DNA of 64,000 nt from assembly GCA_021018995.1 (NCBI GenBank), contig CM037597.1, forward strand, positions 9,561,299-9,625,298, in the 5' to 3' direction. Every line of letters begins with the position of its first letter. Positions within the stretch are counted from its first letter, which is position 1. This document shows, in pieces, positions 46,700 to 57,752 of this stretch. This stretch comes from Chloranthus sessilifolius. Its lineage: Eukaryota; Streptophyta; Magnoliopsida; Chloranthales; Chloranthaceae. The notes beneath the pieces were generated by a model. It did not search any database. It was given only the letters and a program-made list of their open reading frames with translations, and was not told the origin of the DNA. The translations under genes and the position numbers were made by a program.

Positions 46700-47170
46700 T
46701 CAAGCCAAAAAACATACAACAGGCCCAAAAAACTTATCTGGAACTACGGTTTCCAAAAAATTACAAATTCAAAACCACGAAAACCCTAATTCTTCCCCAG
46801 AAACTCCACTTCTAATACACAATCGTACCACAACAACCTATTTTTCTCCACAAATTGAATGGGAAAAAAAACCTCAAAAAATCAAAAAAGAAAAATAATA
46901 CAACAGGCCTAGAAAACTTATCTGGAATTAGGGTTTTCCAAAAATTGCGAATTCAAAACCCTGAAAACCCCAATTCTTCCCAAACTCCATTTTTAATCCA
47001 CAATCGCACCAAACCCACCTTTTTCTCCACAAAATGACAGGAAAAAAAAAACCCTTAAAAAATAAAAATACAAAATACAAAAGGTATAAACAACTTATCT
47101 GAAATTAGGGTTTCCAAAAACTACGAATTCAAAACCCTAACTTCACTGCTTCTTCACAATAGTATGAAAC
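46700..47170. repeat. Degenerate tandem repeat upstream of the PHOX-like gene, ~180 bp units
   Basis: Three units, with landmarks at 46718, 46901 and 47078 (CAACAGGCC..., then AACTTATCTG, TAGGGTTT/TACGGTTTCC, AATTCAAAACC, CACAATCG, TTTTTCTCCACAAA). Spacings are 183 and 177 bp. A fourth, weaker echo (ACTTATCTGG...GGTGTCTCC) is at 47361. It lies in the presumed leader or promoter and may affect its evolution. Confidence 0.7.
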
Positions 47171-47637
47171 CCGCCTGAATTTTGCATTAAAAAAAATCAC
47201 CAAAAAAGAAAAAAAAAAAAAAAAAACAAAAAACAGCAAAATTGGTTGTTCTTAATCAAGAGTCTTCCATCGATACTTGGATGAAAATGAAGAGAAGCAA
47301 ACCCTAATTTCCCACTTTTTTCTTCACAAATTCTCGACACCTCAAAAAATCAGAAAAGATGGAAACTTATCTGGCACACCGGTGTCTCCACGAAAGCTTA
47401 CCCTCCTTTCGATTGATGATGCGCAGAAGCTATGCGGGTGGGTCCGCACAAACTTAACGCCTACTTCTTCTTTGAGAAGTTATTGGGTGTTGTTCCTCTT
47501 GTATCCTAAACTGTATCGCCAATCATACACCACGGATAATGATCAAGGCAACATGCTCTGCACATTAAATAATTGATTTACTGTTGGTTATCAACCATAG
47601 GGAAATGGTCAGGTCCAACTGGCTGAACCAGATGTGA
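47171..47637. other. Distal upstream region of the PHOX-like gene
   Basis: An A-rich run sits at 47202-47240. The 99-codon plus-strand frame at 47277-47576 has no recognisable family and is not called. Confidence 0.35.
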
Positions 47638-47755
47638 GTTCAACCAATTTTACAGTCATTGGATTATAGGAAATCTTGATTTCCATCTAATAAAAATTGA
47701 AAAATAATAAAAGTCAAGATTTCCTATAATCCAATGATTGTAAAACTGGTTGAAC
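47638..47755. repeat. Near-perfect hairpin, 45 bp arms, 28 nt loop
   Basis: Arm 47638-47682 starts GTTCAACCAATTTTACAGTC; the complement of 47711-47755 reads GTTCAACCAGTTTTACAATC. About 42 of 45 positions pair. No TSD was identified. It could be a small foldback MITE or a small-RNA precursor. Confidence 0.75.
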
Positions 47756-48938
47756 AACCGTATGCCTGCTCCAATAAAAAAAAATTCATTCGTTTCAGTG
47801 TAGATGGTAAATTGTTGATTTTAAAATTTTTCGAATTAATCATAAATCATTTGCAATCTTTATGAACTTTGAGAGTATACCTTTAATTTCACTCATCGAA
47901 TCTTTGAGTTCAATCACATTGAAAAGCTTCAAAAACATTGGAAATTATTTTTCGTCCCAATCATTTAAATGATGGATTTATGGATGGTCAATTTTTAAAG
48001 TACGGTACAAAGCGCCATTTGGTACTTAGCCCTAAAAAAAGGTGGCCTTAACGTCACTGTAATTCATCACGCCCAAACCTACTTTTGAAGTTCCTTTTTT
48101 AGGTTGTGTACCATGTGAAATCATAAACTGACCGTCCAGCTATGATAGCAAAATTGATTGTGTGAAAAAAAGGGACGAGAAACAATCTCCACCAGCTACT
48201 TGAAAGCAGTCAATTGGTTTTAGAGTGGGTGATCTCAAAGATTCTGGTAGTGAATTTAAAGGTGCTCTTTGCAAAATTGGTTGTTAGTTTACAAATGAGT
48301 CTATATTCGAACCAGGTGGGTCCATGTGGCATCCATTCCAAGGAATTAGGTACCAGGAAAACTTTTCCAAGGAAGATAAAGACCACCCCAAAAAATTGGG
48401 CGAAATAATTCAATCCATCAAGATGTGGGAAATGATATCCAAAATTTGACCATGAATTTGACTACAAAAAAACATTTTTTTTATAGGGTGTTTAATAAAT
48501 CACATATCACATAAATTCGATCTCAAAACAGGTGTTGTTTTGGCATCAAGCGCCATTATGCAAGTAATTTAGGTTCGAATGCATGAGTTTGCAAGGGATA
48601 CGTACCTCATACTTACTTTTGATGAGGAATGAACACCAATGATATAAAGATTTCTGATTTTTATTTTTGTTAAGACTTTATATTAAGTATTATCATTATA
48701 CATAAAAGCTGCCTATGAGTCAATCTTCCTCCATCAAAATGCCCTTGATTTTATAAATTAGCTATATATATATATATATAAAAGGTGAAAAATGAATGGT
48801 AAAAAGATGGCTGACTTCACTCTGTTTATCCACAAAGTTGGCTTTATTAATGGAGTGATTTTATTTTTATGTTTAAAATTTTTAATTTTTTAAATAATCT
48901 TAAATTCTTGATCATCAAATTGTTCCTTCAGGTGATAC
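47756..48938. other. Intergenic DNA
   Basis: A (TA)n run lies at about 48763-48780. Phrases such as ACGGTACAAAGCGCCATTTGG look like decayed MITEs, but no paired ends were found. Confidence 0.35.
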
Positions 48939-49093
48939 CAATGATTAAAATTTGGGTTTTCATTTCGGTTTCGGAAGAAACTGAAACCGGCCGAAATTTT
49001 GAATTTCAGTATTTGATGACCGAAATTTCGGTCCCAAGTTATCATTTCGGTGGAGACCGAAATCGATAATTTCAGCCGAAATTTTAATCCTTG
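48939..49093. mobile_element. hAT-like MITE (CCGAAA family), 155 bp
   Basis: It begins CAATGATTAAAATTTGGG and ends, in complement, CAAGGATTAAAATTTCGG. The 8 bp GGTGATAC is present intact on both sides (48931-48938 and 49094-49101). The interior has TTTCGGTTTCGG and CCGAAATTTCGG. It has no coding capacity. Confidence 0.85.
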
Positions 49094-49318
49094 GGTGATA
49101 CTCAATTATGTAATTGGTGCCGCATGACCGCTAATTAATATTCTTTTATTTTTTTTAATACAATTAGTTACCTATATACTACCTTTATCCTAATAAATAA
49201 AAATAAAAGTGAAGGATACAATCTATTAAAAAGAGGCTTACTTTTGGAAATCATTGATCACTTTGAGCGTGTTATCAAACGATCAATTTTTTATTCAATG
49301 AGATAAATTTAAAAGAAA

Positions 49319-49524
49319 GATTATCTTAAAAATCAAGTTTAGGGCCTATTTTTTAGAATTTTTTACATAGAGAATACAAACCTAACCCTCTTATAATACA
49401 CTAATGGTCTAAAGATCAAAAGATTATCTTAAAAATCAAATTTAGGGCCTATTTTTTAGAATTTTTTGCATAGAAAATACAAACCTAACCGTCTTATAGT
49501 ACACTTATGGTCTAAAGATCAATG
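49319..49524. repeat. 103 bp tandem duplication
   Basis: Units at 49319-49421 and 49422-49524 begin GATTATCTTAAAAATCAA and end ATGGTCTAAAGATCAA, with few differences. The right unit runs into GATGTGGAAGATTAGGG, a phrase of the foldback family seen at 59560 and 63780. Confidence 0.9.
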
Positions 49525-50400
49525 ATGTGGAAGATTAGGGTAATAACCCATCTCCAACGTTTGATTCGAAACAGTCAACGGTTGTGTGGTCCGGTAACGT
49601 ACTACCATCAATTTGGGCATGTCCATTGACCCGTGCACGCAGCACCAGATACAGCTCAGCTGTTTCTTTATTTGTAGCCTTTATTCCCCAGAAACTTGGA
49701 GTGCACGGAACCGTGTGAACTGAAGTTGGTGTCTTTACGAGGTAGTCAATTCTGCACACGTGGCATCATTTATTTGTTTTTATAAGATTTATATTGCATC
49801 AAAAACACCGAAGCTAAAAAAAAAAATTGTTAAACGTGACGTAGTGACAAATTTTGTTTACGGCAATATTTCGGTAGGGGATCATTTTGGTTCATTTCCG
49901 ATAAATTTGAAAAAAAATTTGAAAAGTTTTGAAAAAATTTCAGAGAATACAAAAAATATTAAATCATAAAAAATTTATTTATTATTTTTAAAATGACAAA
50001 AAAAAAAAAAAATCTATTAATTTTAGTGAAATTTCCTACTTTTGGTAAAATTTTGTTAATTTTGCCGAAATTAATGAAGTTTCAGCAATTTGGAGAACTC
50101 ATCCAAATTTTGCCGAAAGTTTCGGCCTACCCTTCGATAAATTTTGAAAAAATTTCAGAGAATTTTAGAAAAATTTGTCACTATGCGTGATGGAAAAAAT
50201 AACGGTTGTCGCCATCAATTATAAAAGGCTGACAGTGAGAACTCACCACCAGCCTTTTATATATATATAAATGGGTTCTCATTGTCAAATTATTACAATT
50301 TACAGCGGGTGCTTATTGTCATGAGTTCATGATATTTTTTTTAAGGTTTTAGGATTTTTTAGGGCTTCTTTGTTGTTTTGTAAGTTTTTTTAGGTTTTTC
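49525..50400. other. Intergenic DNA left of the copia element
   Basis: AT-rich, with TTCGGTA/GCCGAAA words at 49865-50130. Ends in TTTTC, the left target duplication of the copia element. Confidence 0.4.
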
Positions 50401-50861
50401 TGATGGAATCTAAATGGATCTGACGATCCGACCATCCAAAATTAAGCCTAAAGATCTAGGCGCATGATCAATCAAAAACCAACAAACTATAAATATGCGT
50501 ACCTTGAGCGTTAGCCATTGATGGTTGCCGATCTTCAACGATGTTCTCGCGTTCAATGTCTCCTAGCACAATGGGGATGCTCTCGCCAATAGGGAGGATT
50601 GAATTACGTCGAGCTATCGTTGGGACCAGGCACCCCTTATATTTATAGCCAAAGAGTCATATCCCATTAAGGACTGAAATTGCTAATTGTAGTGTGATTA
50701 GAAATCACAATCATACTTTAACTGAAAGACACAATAAGCAGTTGCCTATTCTCTTCAAACTCACCAGAATAGCAATTGTACATCTTAAGGTTGATCTTAT
50801 ACCATTCACCGGTCAACGGGTTTGACCATAGTGATGGCCACCAAAATAGAAACTTCTTACA
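50401..50861 (-). repeat. 3' LTR of the copia element (461 bp)
   Basis: On the plus strand it runs TGATGGAATCTAAATGG to AACTTCTTACA. Same length as the other LTR. The three differences noted are at CGCATGATC, TTAGCCATTG and GAGTCATATC. Confidence 0.95.
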
Positions 50862-50874
50862 GTCTCCCACTTGG
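50862..50874 (-). other. Polypurine tract of the copia element
   Basis: The sense strand reads CCAAGTGGGAGAC directly before the 3' LTR, the usual primer for plus-strand DNA synthesis. Confidence 0.75.
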
Positions 50875-51329
50875 CCAAACTATGTCAATAAACTCCGATT
50901 ACCCAATGTTAGCTAACTTTCTTTGAATGGTAAGTTACAATCAATCTCAATCAAAGTCTTTATTATCAGTCCGGTCCAGTGAGAATTTCAACACAGAATC
51001 AATGTAGTCAATATATCATATCATCGATATATGACCGCTCATCGATCATCATTGGAAGTCATCAACATGGATTCAACTAGTATGATTTCACATAGATTGT
51101 AAGTTTATATAATTGAATGGTGATTACATGTAAACGCAATCTAATATTGGTCCTACTTTATTGCCATCTACGGCACCATATGTTCAAGGAGTTATTTGCA
51201 TAAAATGGAAAAGCAAATAAATAAATTTTATTTGAATCAATTAAACAAATGTATTCACTGCATATACCCACTCTCAAAGGCTATCAAAATTATCCGTTAA
51301 CCCCTACGCAACATGCTCCAAAAAGAGCT

Positions 51330-54300
51330 TGGGAGGTAAACCTTTCGTGAGAGGGTCACCAACATGAGTGTCGATTATCTTTTCAACAGATACAATTTGA
51401 TTCTGAACTTTCTCCCTGACAACAAGATACTTTATATCAATATATTTGGAACCCCCACTAATCTTGTTGTTATTGGAGATAGCAATCGCAGCGGAATTGT
51501 CACAAAAGATTCTCAGTGGCTTTGAAAAAGTATCAACAACTCGAAGCCCTGAGATAAAATTCCTTAACCAAATCGCATCACATGTTGCCTCAAAACATGC
51601 AAATTACCTTCCATAGTGGCAAGTAGTCGGCGTTTGTTTAACGCTCTTCAAGATATAGGTCCACGCAAGCATAAAAATATAACCCGATGTGGACCTACGA
51701 GTGTCTTGACACCCAGCATAGTCAGCATCTGAATAACCAATAACTTCAAGGTTATTCGACCTTTTGTATGTGAGCATGTGTCCTTTAGTCCCTTGTAAAT
51801 AGCGAAAAACCTTCTTAGCTGCTTTCCAATGATCCAAACCAGGATTACATTGGTACCTGCCAAGCATGCCAACTATATACGCTATATCCGAATTGCAGAC
51901 TTGTGTATACATGAAACTCCCAACTGCCGATGCATAGGAAATTGTCTCTATCTGTTTTCTCTCCAGATCGATCCTTGGACTCTGAAGTAGACTAAATTTA
52001 TCACCCTTAATGACAGGGGCAACAGTAGCAGAACAATTGTGCATGTTAAACCTTTTAAGAACTTTATCAATATAAGCTCTTTGAGACAATCCCAATATGC
52101 CACGGGCTCTATCTCGATGAATCTCAATTCCTATCACGTAGGAAGCTTCACCAAGATCTTTCATATCAAAACTCTTTGATAAAAAGTTTTTGTCTCATAT
52201 AACATGCCCAAATTGCTACTGAAGTAAGATATCATCAACGTATAAAACAAGGATGATAAACTTACTCCCACCGATTTTAAGATATATGCATTGATCCAGA
52301 TTTTCTTTTAAAACCAAAATTTGAAATGACTTCGTGAAATTTTAAGTACCATTGTCGAGATGCCTGCTTTAAACCATATAGAGACCTTTTGAGTCTACAA
52401 ACTAAATGACTCCCCCCCTCAACCTGAAAACCTTCAGGTTGTGTCATAAAGACATCTTCATGCAAGTCGCCATTCAGAAAAGCAGTTTTAAGATGCAGTT
52501 GATGCAATTCTAAGTCCAAATGAGCTACTAGTGCCATGACTATCCCAAAAGATTCCTTTCTAGACAGAGAGAATGTCTCTTTATAGTCTATTCCTTCTTT
52601 TGAGTGAAACCTTTAGAATTAACTGGCCTTGTATCTTTCTATATTACCTTTGGAGTCTTGCTTGGTTTTAAATACCCATTTACAGCCTACAGGCTTGACT
52701 CCATTAGGTAACTCACAAAGATCCCAGACCGAGTTATGTTTCATTGATTCCAACTCATCTTTCATGGCTTCGAGCCATTGAGTGGATTTGTCGCTCTTCA
52801 TGGCTTGGCTAAAGGAAACAGGATCTGATTCCTTTCCAAAATCAAATTCACTCTCATTTAGGTAAACTATATAGTCATCAGAAATGGCAGGCTTCTTTGC
52901 TCTCTCTGATCTACGCAATGGTAGATCAGTGGCAGTCGCCATGGGAGCAAGAGCCTCTTCAATGTGGGGTATGTCAATAGGTGTAGCCACAGGCGCATCA
53001 ACACTGGCTTGAATAACTGGTGTTGGTGCCACTTTTTCTTGGATAAAAGGGATAGGAATTATAACCCGATTCTCCTCAAAAGTGATTTTCCTAAGCTCTA
53101 TACTCCCACTGATCTCACGATCCTCAAAGAATTTTGCATGTCTAGTCTCAACAATCCGGGTACTATGAGTGGGGCAATAAAATCTGTAGCCTTTTGATCT
53201 ATCAGGGTAACCAATGAAATAACAACTTATAGTTTTAGGGTCCAATTTTCCTAATTGTGGGTTGTACACCTTTGCTTCAGCGAAACAGCCCCAAATGTGT
53301 AAATATCCTAAAGTCGGTTTTCTTCCTACCCATAGCTCATAAGGAGTCTTGGGAACTGCCTTACTAGGAACTCACTTTAGGATATGCACCGCTGGGTTCA
53401 AGGCTTCTCTCCACAAGAACGTAGGCAACGTAGAGTTGCATAACATGCTTCTCACCATATCCATAAGAGTACGATTCTACCACAGTTTGTTCGGTGTTCG
53501 GCATGGTGTATTGGCGACAATGCCATGCTCTTGTAGATCTGAGAAAAGGTCTGGATTGGCACTGCTTTGAGTATCTATCATAGTACTCCGCCTCTATCGG
53601 ATCTCACAATTTTAATCTTGAATTGAGTTGTAACTCAACTTGACTTTATAGATTTTAAACATATCCAGGGCCTCAGATTTCGTGAATGAGAAATATATCC
53701 AAAACGAATAATCATCGGTGAAGGTAATAATATATTTTTGACCACCAATAGCGGAGTTGGAAGCGGTCCACAAATATCGGTGTGGACTATTTTGACAAAC
53801 TCGTTCCGAGAGCCCTTTCTTATTAGTCTTTGTGAGTTTTCCTTTAACGCAATCAACACAAGTATTGAAATCGAGAAATCGAGCATCGATTATATCATCT
53901 TTAATTAACCTCTCCATTCTATCCTTAGAGATATGGCCTAAACGCGTTTATGCCATAAAATGGAGGAGTTATCGAGTGCTCGTTGTTTCTTACTTATTTT
54001 ATCATTCACATGCATAGAAACTAAAGATTGGGCGTAAGATGAATCCAAGTTCAATTGATAAAGATTGCCCATTAATGAGCCACCACCACAATATCGAATT
54101 GAATAATAGAGTAAACATATTATGTCCAAATTTAAATTCAAAACCTAATGAATCCAATTTAGAAATTGAGATAAGGTTTCTAGTGAATCTGGGAACATAA
54201 ATAGTATCAACTAAATCCAAAATGAAACCACTATCTAAAATGAGAGAGAGTCCCAATGGCCTCCACGTCCCCGCTTCTACTCCATTCAGTTTGATGGTAC

Positions 54301-55198
54301 GTTCGCCTTTACTTAGCTTCCTTGGATCGAAATCCTGCATTGAATTACTTATGTGAATAGTTGCACGAATCTATCCACCAAGTATTGCGGAGCATCAACA
54401 TAAAGTGATTCAAAACACACAAAAGCAAGGTCATTACCTTTCTTAACTAGCCAATCTCTGTATTTCTGACAATTCTTCTTAATGTGTCCCTTCTTCTTAC
54501 AGAAGTGACACTTGATGCCAGAAGTAGATGTGCTAGCCTCTCCTTGTTTGGTTTCGGTGGAGGAGCTTTCACGTTCTTTCCTTTATATTGTCCCGATTTT
54601 TGCTTGAAATTTCGTTTCGATGGGCCAAGAGCGGCGTAATGGGCACTTCGGGTTTTTCACCAAGTCGTTTCTTCTTCTTGGACACAGCGATTAACTTCGT
54701 TCATCTTCCACTTCTCTTACGTGTGTTATAATTGATCTTGAGCGGCCACATTGCGCAGGAAGAGAAGTCATAATGAAGTGAACAAGATAACCCTCAGAAA
54801 AACCCATGTCCAGTTCTTTCAATTGAGTGGCCATGCCACTCATTTTCATAATGTGCTCCCGGACGCCGCTATGACCATCATATTTCATGGTTCCCATTTT
54901 AACAATTAGACTCGGCAAGGGCTTTAGAAGTCCCTTGAAATTGTGCATGTATTCTTTGATTAATGAGTCGGGGAATACCTCGAATCGCATCAGCAATGGA
55001 ACTCTTTATGATCATGAGGCTCATACGATTTGATCTATCCCATTTTTCTAAATCCGTATGGTTCACTGCCAGATCCTCAGCCGAGGCATCAGCGGTGAGC
55101 ACCTTGGGTTTATCAGATCGTATAGCATAGTCAAGATCCATGCAGCCAAGAACAATTGCAACTTGTTCCTTCCATTTCTTATAATTTGATCCACTCAA
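51330..55198 (-). pseudogene. Copia gag-pol relic
   Basis: Sense order: gag start SGSNYKKWKEQVAIVLG (55198), shifting frame near 54960 to KEYMHNFKGLLKPLPSL; CCHC knuckle CHFCKKKGHIKKNC (54465-54510); protease region around WWIDSC near 54380, where DSG reads DSC and a frameshift follows, then LDLVDTIYVPRFTRNLISIS (54110-54200); pre-integrase LWHKRVGH-type and CVDCVKGKLTKTNKKG (53810-53960); integrase HTDICGP and ITFTDDYS (53690-53790); the linker CYFIGYPDRSKGYRFYC (53170-53220); RT with KWVFKTKQDSKG (52640-52690), LKTAFLNGDLHEDVFM and LYGLKQASRQW (52340-52490), YVDDIL near 52220; RNase H with YSDADYAGC, RRSTSGYIF (51660-51740). Stops and frameshifts in every domain make it non-coding today. 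Confidence 0.9.
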
Positions 55199-56099
55199 AG
55201 TTCAATTCCACCAATCATACCGGGTTATGATAGACGGTTCAATGTCGCACAATAATTAAGGGTTTTATTATGTCCACATACAATCAAGTAACTATCAATT
55301 CCACAAGGTTATAATTATAGTATGTATGTGAAGGTTAAAATATGTCAAGGAATATAAAAATTAAAACCAATGTGATTTTATTGAGAAACAATTTGTGTCA
55401 TTATGAGCCTCCGTTGGGTCGAGTCATAACACACTAGCCGCTTCCTCAATCTATATTAATGATGGTGGTACTAATTGCGTCGTTATGACCCTCCGTTGGA
55501 TCGAGTCACAACACGCTAGCGACTCCACACACAAAATAATGAATAGTGAAACACAACCATCATATAATATTAAGTGATTCATCACCGCGAAGAATCCATT
55601 ATGTTGTGACGCCAACGTTCACTACACATTTGCACTGGATTTGTAACACGGTCTTGGACAAAATTAAACCTCACTATGAAAACCACGGCCCTAGGAAAGG
55701 CCATCACCGTTGGGCAGAAGAATCTTTCCAAGTCATGTTTTCAAAATAGGTTTGATAATATTTTAGAAGACCACAAACCGTGTTATGAGGAGGTGTCAAA
55801 AAATAGACAACAAACGAGCATTATAATGTGTAAGTACCAGCCATGGTGGTGGAGCACAACCTCCACTACCCAAATCTAATGAATGATACTTGAGCAAAAA
55901 TTGATTACACAATTAAAAAATAGAAAAAATAACATCAAGTCATGAAAAAATCATAATAGAGAGCTCATTATTAAAAATAGACCTCAAAAACGGATCCGGA
56001 ATGTCCGAGATAGTCAAAATGCATATATAATGTCCGAAAATCGGACGTAAATAGCCGAGAAAAGGCAGAAGATTAGAAAATAGTGTGGCATAAGTGCTG
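55199..56099 (-). other. Leader region of the copia element
   Basis: Between gag and the GC-rich part. GTCGAGTCAYAACACRCTAGC occurs twice (55418 and 55497), a short direct repeat. No protein was recognised. Confidence 0.45.
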
Positions 56100-56460
56100 T
56101 ATCGGACTGGGTCATGGGCCTAATAGGTGGGCTATGGGCCATGTGGGTGGGGACATGGGCCAAGAGCTGAGTGGGCCTCGGCCAGTTGGTGGGGTGGGCC
56201 ATAGTCCAAATGGGCCATGCAACAATTGGGCCAAATAGGCCCAGGGGTCGGTGGCCAAGTAGGCCCAGAGCCGAATGGGGCTAGGGCCCAGTGGGTGGTC
56301 CGTCGGGTTAGACAGCAGTGGAGCCAAACGGCTGGGGCCAAATAGGCTGGGGTCTAAGGGTTGGGCATGGGTCAATCGGTCGGGCCAAGTAGGCCCAGCA
56401 GTCACTCTGGTCAGGGTGGGCAGGAGCCACAAGGGGGGATGGGGTCGGCTAGGGACCCGC
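56100..56460. repeat. GGGCC-rich segment of the copia leader
   Basis: Many imperfect copies of TGGGCCA, AGTGGGCC and CCAAATAGGCC. Open frames on both strands here reflect the lack of A/T stop codons in GC-rich DNA and are not genes. Confidence 0.55.
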
Positions 56461-56489
56461 CCATTCCTTTCTTCTTCTTCTTCTTCTTC

Positions 56490-56945
56490 TTCAAGTTTTT
56501 TTTTTTGAAGTTACAAGACCACTTCAGGCCAACCGCCCCTCACCGGTGACTCGTGCCGGCCTGCCACGATTATTGGTCAGGAAGTCGGCCGGTGCCAAGG
56601 AAAATGGCCACCACCGGACCGTCGGCCACAAAAAAAAACCCAAAATTTTTTTTTTTTTTTTGAGTTCGAAGTGCCTCACCGCGCCCCACCGCTCACCTGC
56701 GCCGGCGGTCCGTGGTGCCGGTCGGTTAGCCCGACTCGTCGGCCGTGCCATTCTGTCGAAAAATACTTGACGTCCAGCCCAAAGAAGCAAAAAAATTTTT
56801 TTTTTTTTTTTGAAGTTCATGCAGGGCAGCCCTTAAGGGCTTACCATGGCCCGGTGACGCCGACGGTCCAGCGGTTCGGCCCCGCCAGGAAGTTGGCCGA
56901 TGCGGTCCGGTGGCGGAGAACCCCACCGGCCAAAAAAAAAAATTT
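56490..56945. repeat. Three ~150 bp GC-rich units separated by A/T homopolymers
   Basis: Each unit opens with a T run then GAAGTT/GAGTTC, continues through CCGG/GCCGG-rich DNA with GGTCCGTGGTGCCGG-like words, and closes with CCAAA plus an A run. Units are about 56495-56645, 56646-56796 and 56797-56945. They lie in the leader of the copia element near the primer-binding site. Confidence 0.65.
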
Positions 56946-57022
56946 TTTTTTTATATAAAACAGCCATTACAAAAAAAAAAAAAATTCACTTTAAAACTTT
57001 GACCGATCATAACGCCAATCAT

Positions 57023-57036
57023 GGCTCTGAAACCAA
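57023..57036 (-). other. Primer-binding site of the copia element
   Basis: The sense strand reads TTGGTTTCAGAGCC one base inside the 5' LTR; TGGTTTCAGAGC differs by one base from the initiator-Met tRNA site TGGTATCAGAGC. Confidence 0.85.
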
Positions 57037-57037
57037 T

Positions 57038-57498
57038 TGATGGAATCTAAATGGATCTGACGATCCGACCATCCAAAATTAAGCCTAAAGATCTAGGCGC
57101 ACGATCAATCAAAAACCAACAAACTATAAATATGCGTACCTTGAGCGTTAGCTATTGATGGTTGCCGATCTTCAACGATGTTCTCGCGTTCAATGTCTCC
57201 TAGCACAATGGGGATGCTCTCGCCAATAGGGAGGATTGAATTACGTCGAGCTATCGTTGGGACCAGGCACCCCTTATATTTATAGCCAAAGAGTCCTATC
57301 CCATTAAGGACTGAAATTGCTAATTGTAGTGTGATTAGAAATCACAATCATACTTTAACTGAAAGACACAATAAGCAGTTGCCTATTCTCTTCAAACTCA
57401 CCAGAATAGCAATTGTACATCTTAAGGTTGATCTTATACCATTCACCGGTCAACGGGTTTGACCATAGTGATGGCCACCAAAATAGAAACTTCTTACA
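57038..57498 (-). repeat. 5' LTR of the copia element (461 bp)
   Basis: Plus strand TGATGGAATCTAAATGG to AACTTCTTACA. In sense it carries a TATA box (CTATAAATATAAGG). Confidence 0.95.
57272..57285 (-). promoter_or_regulatory. TATA box in the copia 5' LTR
   Basis: The minus strand reads CTATAAATATAAGG, followed by GGTGCCTGGTCCC. The position, roughly mid-LTR, fits the U3/R border. The same box is in the 3' LTR at about 50635-50648. Confidence 0.6.
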
Positions 57499-57509
57499 TT
57501 TTCTTGTAG

Positions 57510-57681
57510 ACGAGAAAAAAAGAGAAGGAAAAGAAAAAGAAGAGAATGCTTTGATCATCCTGACCTAGTCGTTGCGCCGGAGTTGATGAAGAAACTAAAG
57601 AAAAAGAATGAAAATATGGTTCCCAATGATACCGACTTCGTTGTTACGAAGGTTGAAGTTGAAGGGAAAAAAAAAAGGTGA
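57510..57681 (+). CDS. Possible terminal exon fragment of an unrecognised host gene
   Basis: Just right of the copia element, TTTTCTTGTAG looks like a 3' splice site, followed by a Lys/Arg-rich frame continuing as FDHPDLVVAPELMKKLKKK and VPNDTDFVVTKVEVEG up to TGA at 57679-57681. The composition is natural for a charged, probably intracellular plant protein, but I do not recognise the family and see no upstream exon in this window. If the splice site is real, the copia element sits in its polypyrimidine tract. It could also be a chance frame or gene fragment. Confidence 0.3.
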
Positions 57682-57721
57682 TTTGATCTCGTCGGCAACA
57701 CATTGCTATTGTCAGAGTTCC

Positions 57722-57752
<31 letters not shown>

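Larger units (their letters stand above)
50401..57498 (-). mobile_element. Ty1/copia retrotransposon, 7,098 bp, both LTRs, minus strand
   Basis: Two 461 bp LTRs with TG...CA ends, flanked by TTTTC at 50396-50400 and 57499-57503. In sense (minus): 5' LTR 57038-57498, primer-binding site TTGGTTTCAGAGCC, a 1.8 kb leader containing a GC-rich repeat, gag, protease, integrase, RT, RNase H, polypurine tract CCAAGTGGGAGAC, 3' LTR 50401-50861. By eye the LTRs differ at three positions, implying a recent insertion, yet the coding part carries many frameshifts and stops. The order integrase before RT marks it as copia. Confidence 0.93.

Noticed and set aside
56112..56958. Several long frames on both strands
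   Set aside because: GC-rich repeated leader of the copia element with few stop codons by composition; no domain.
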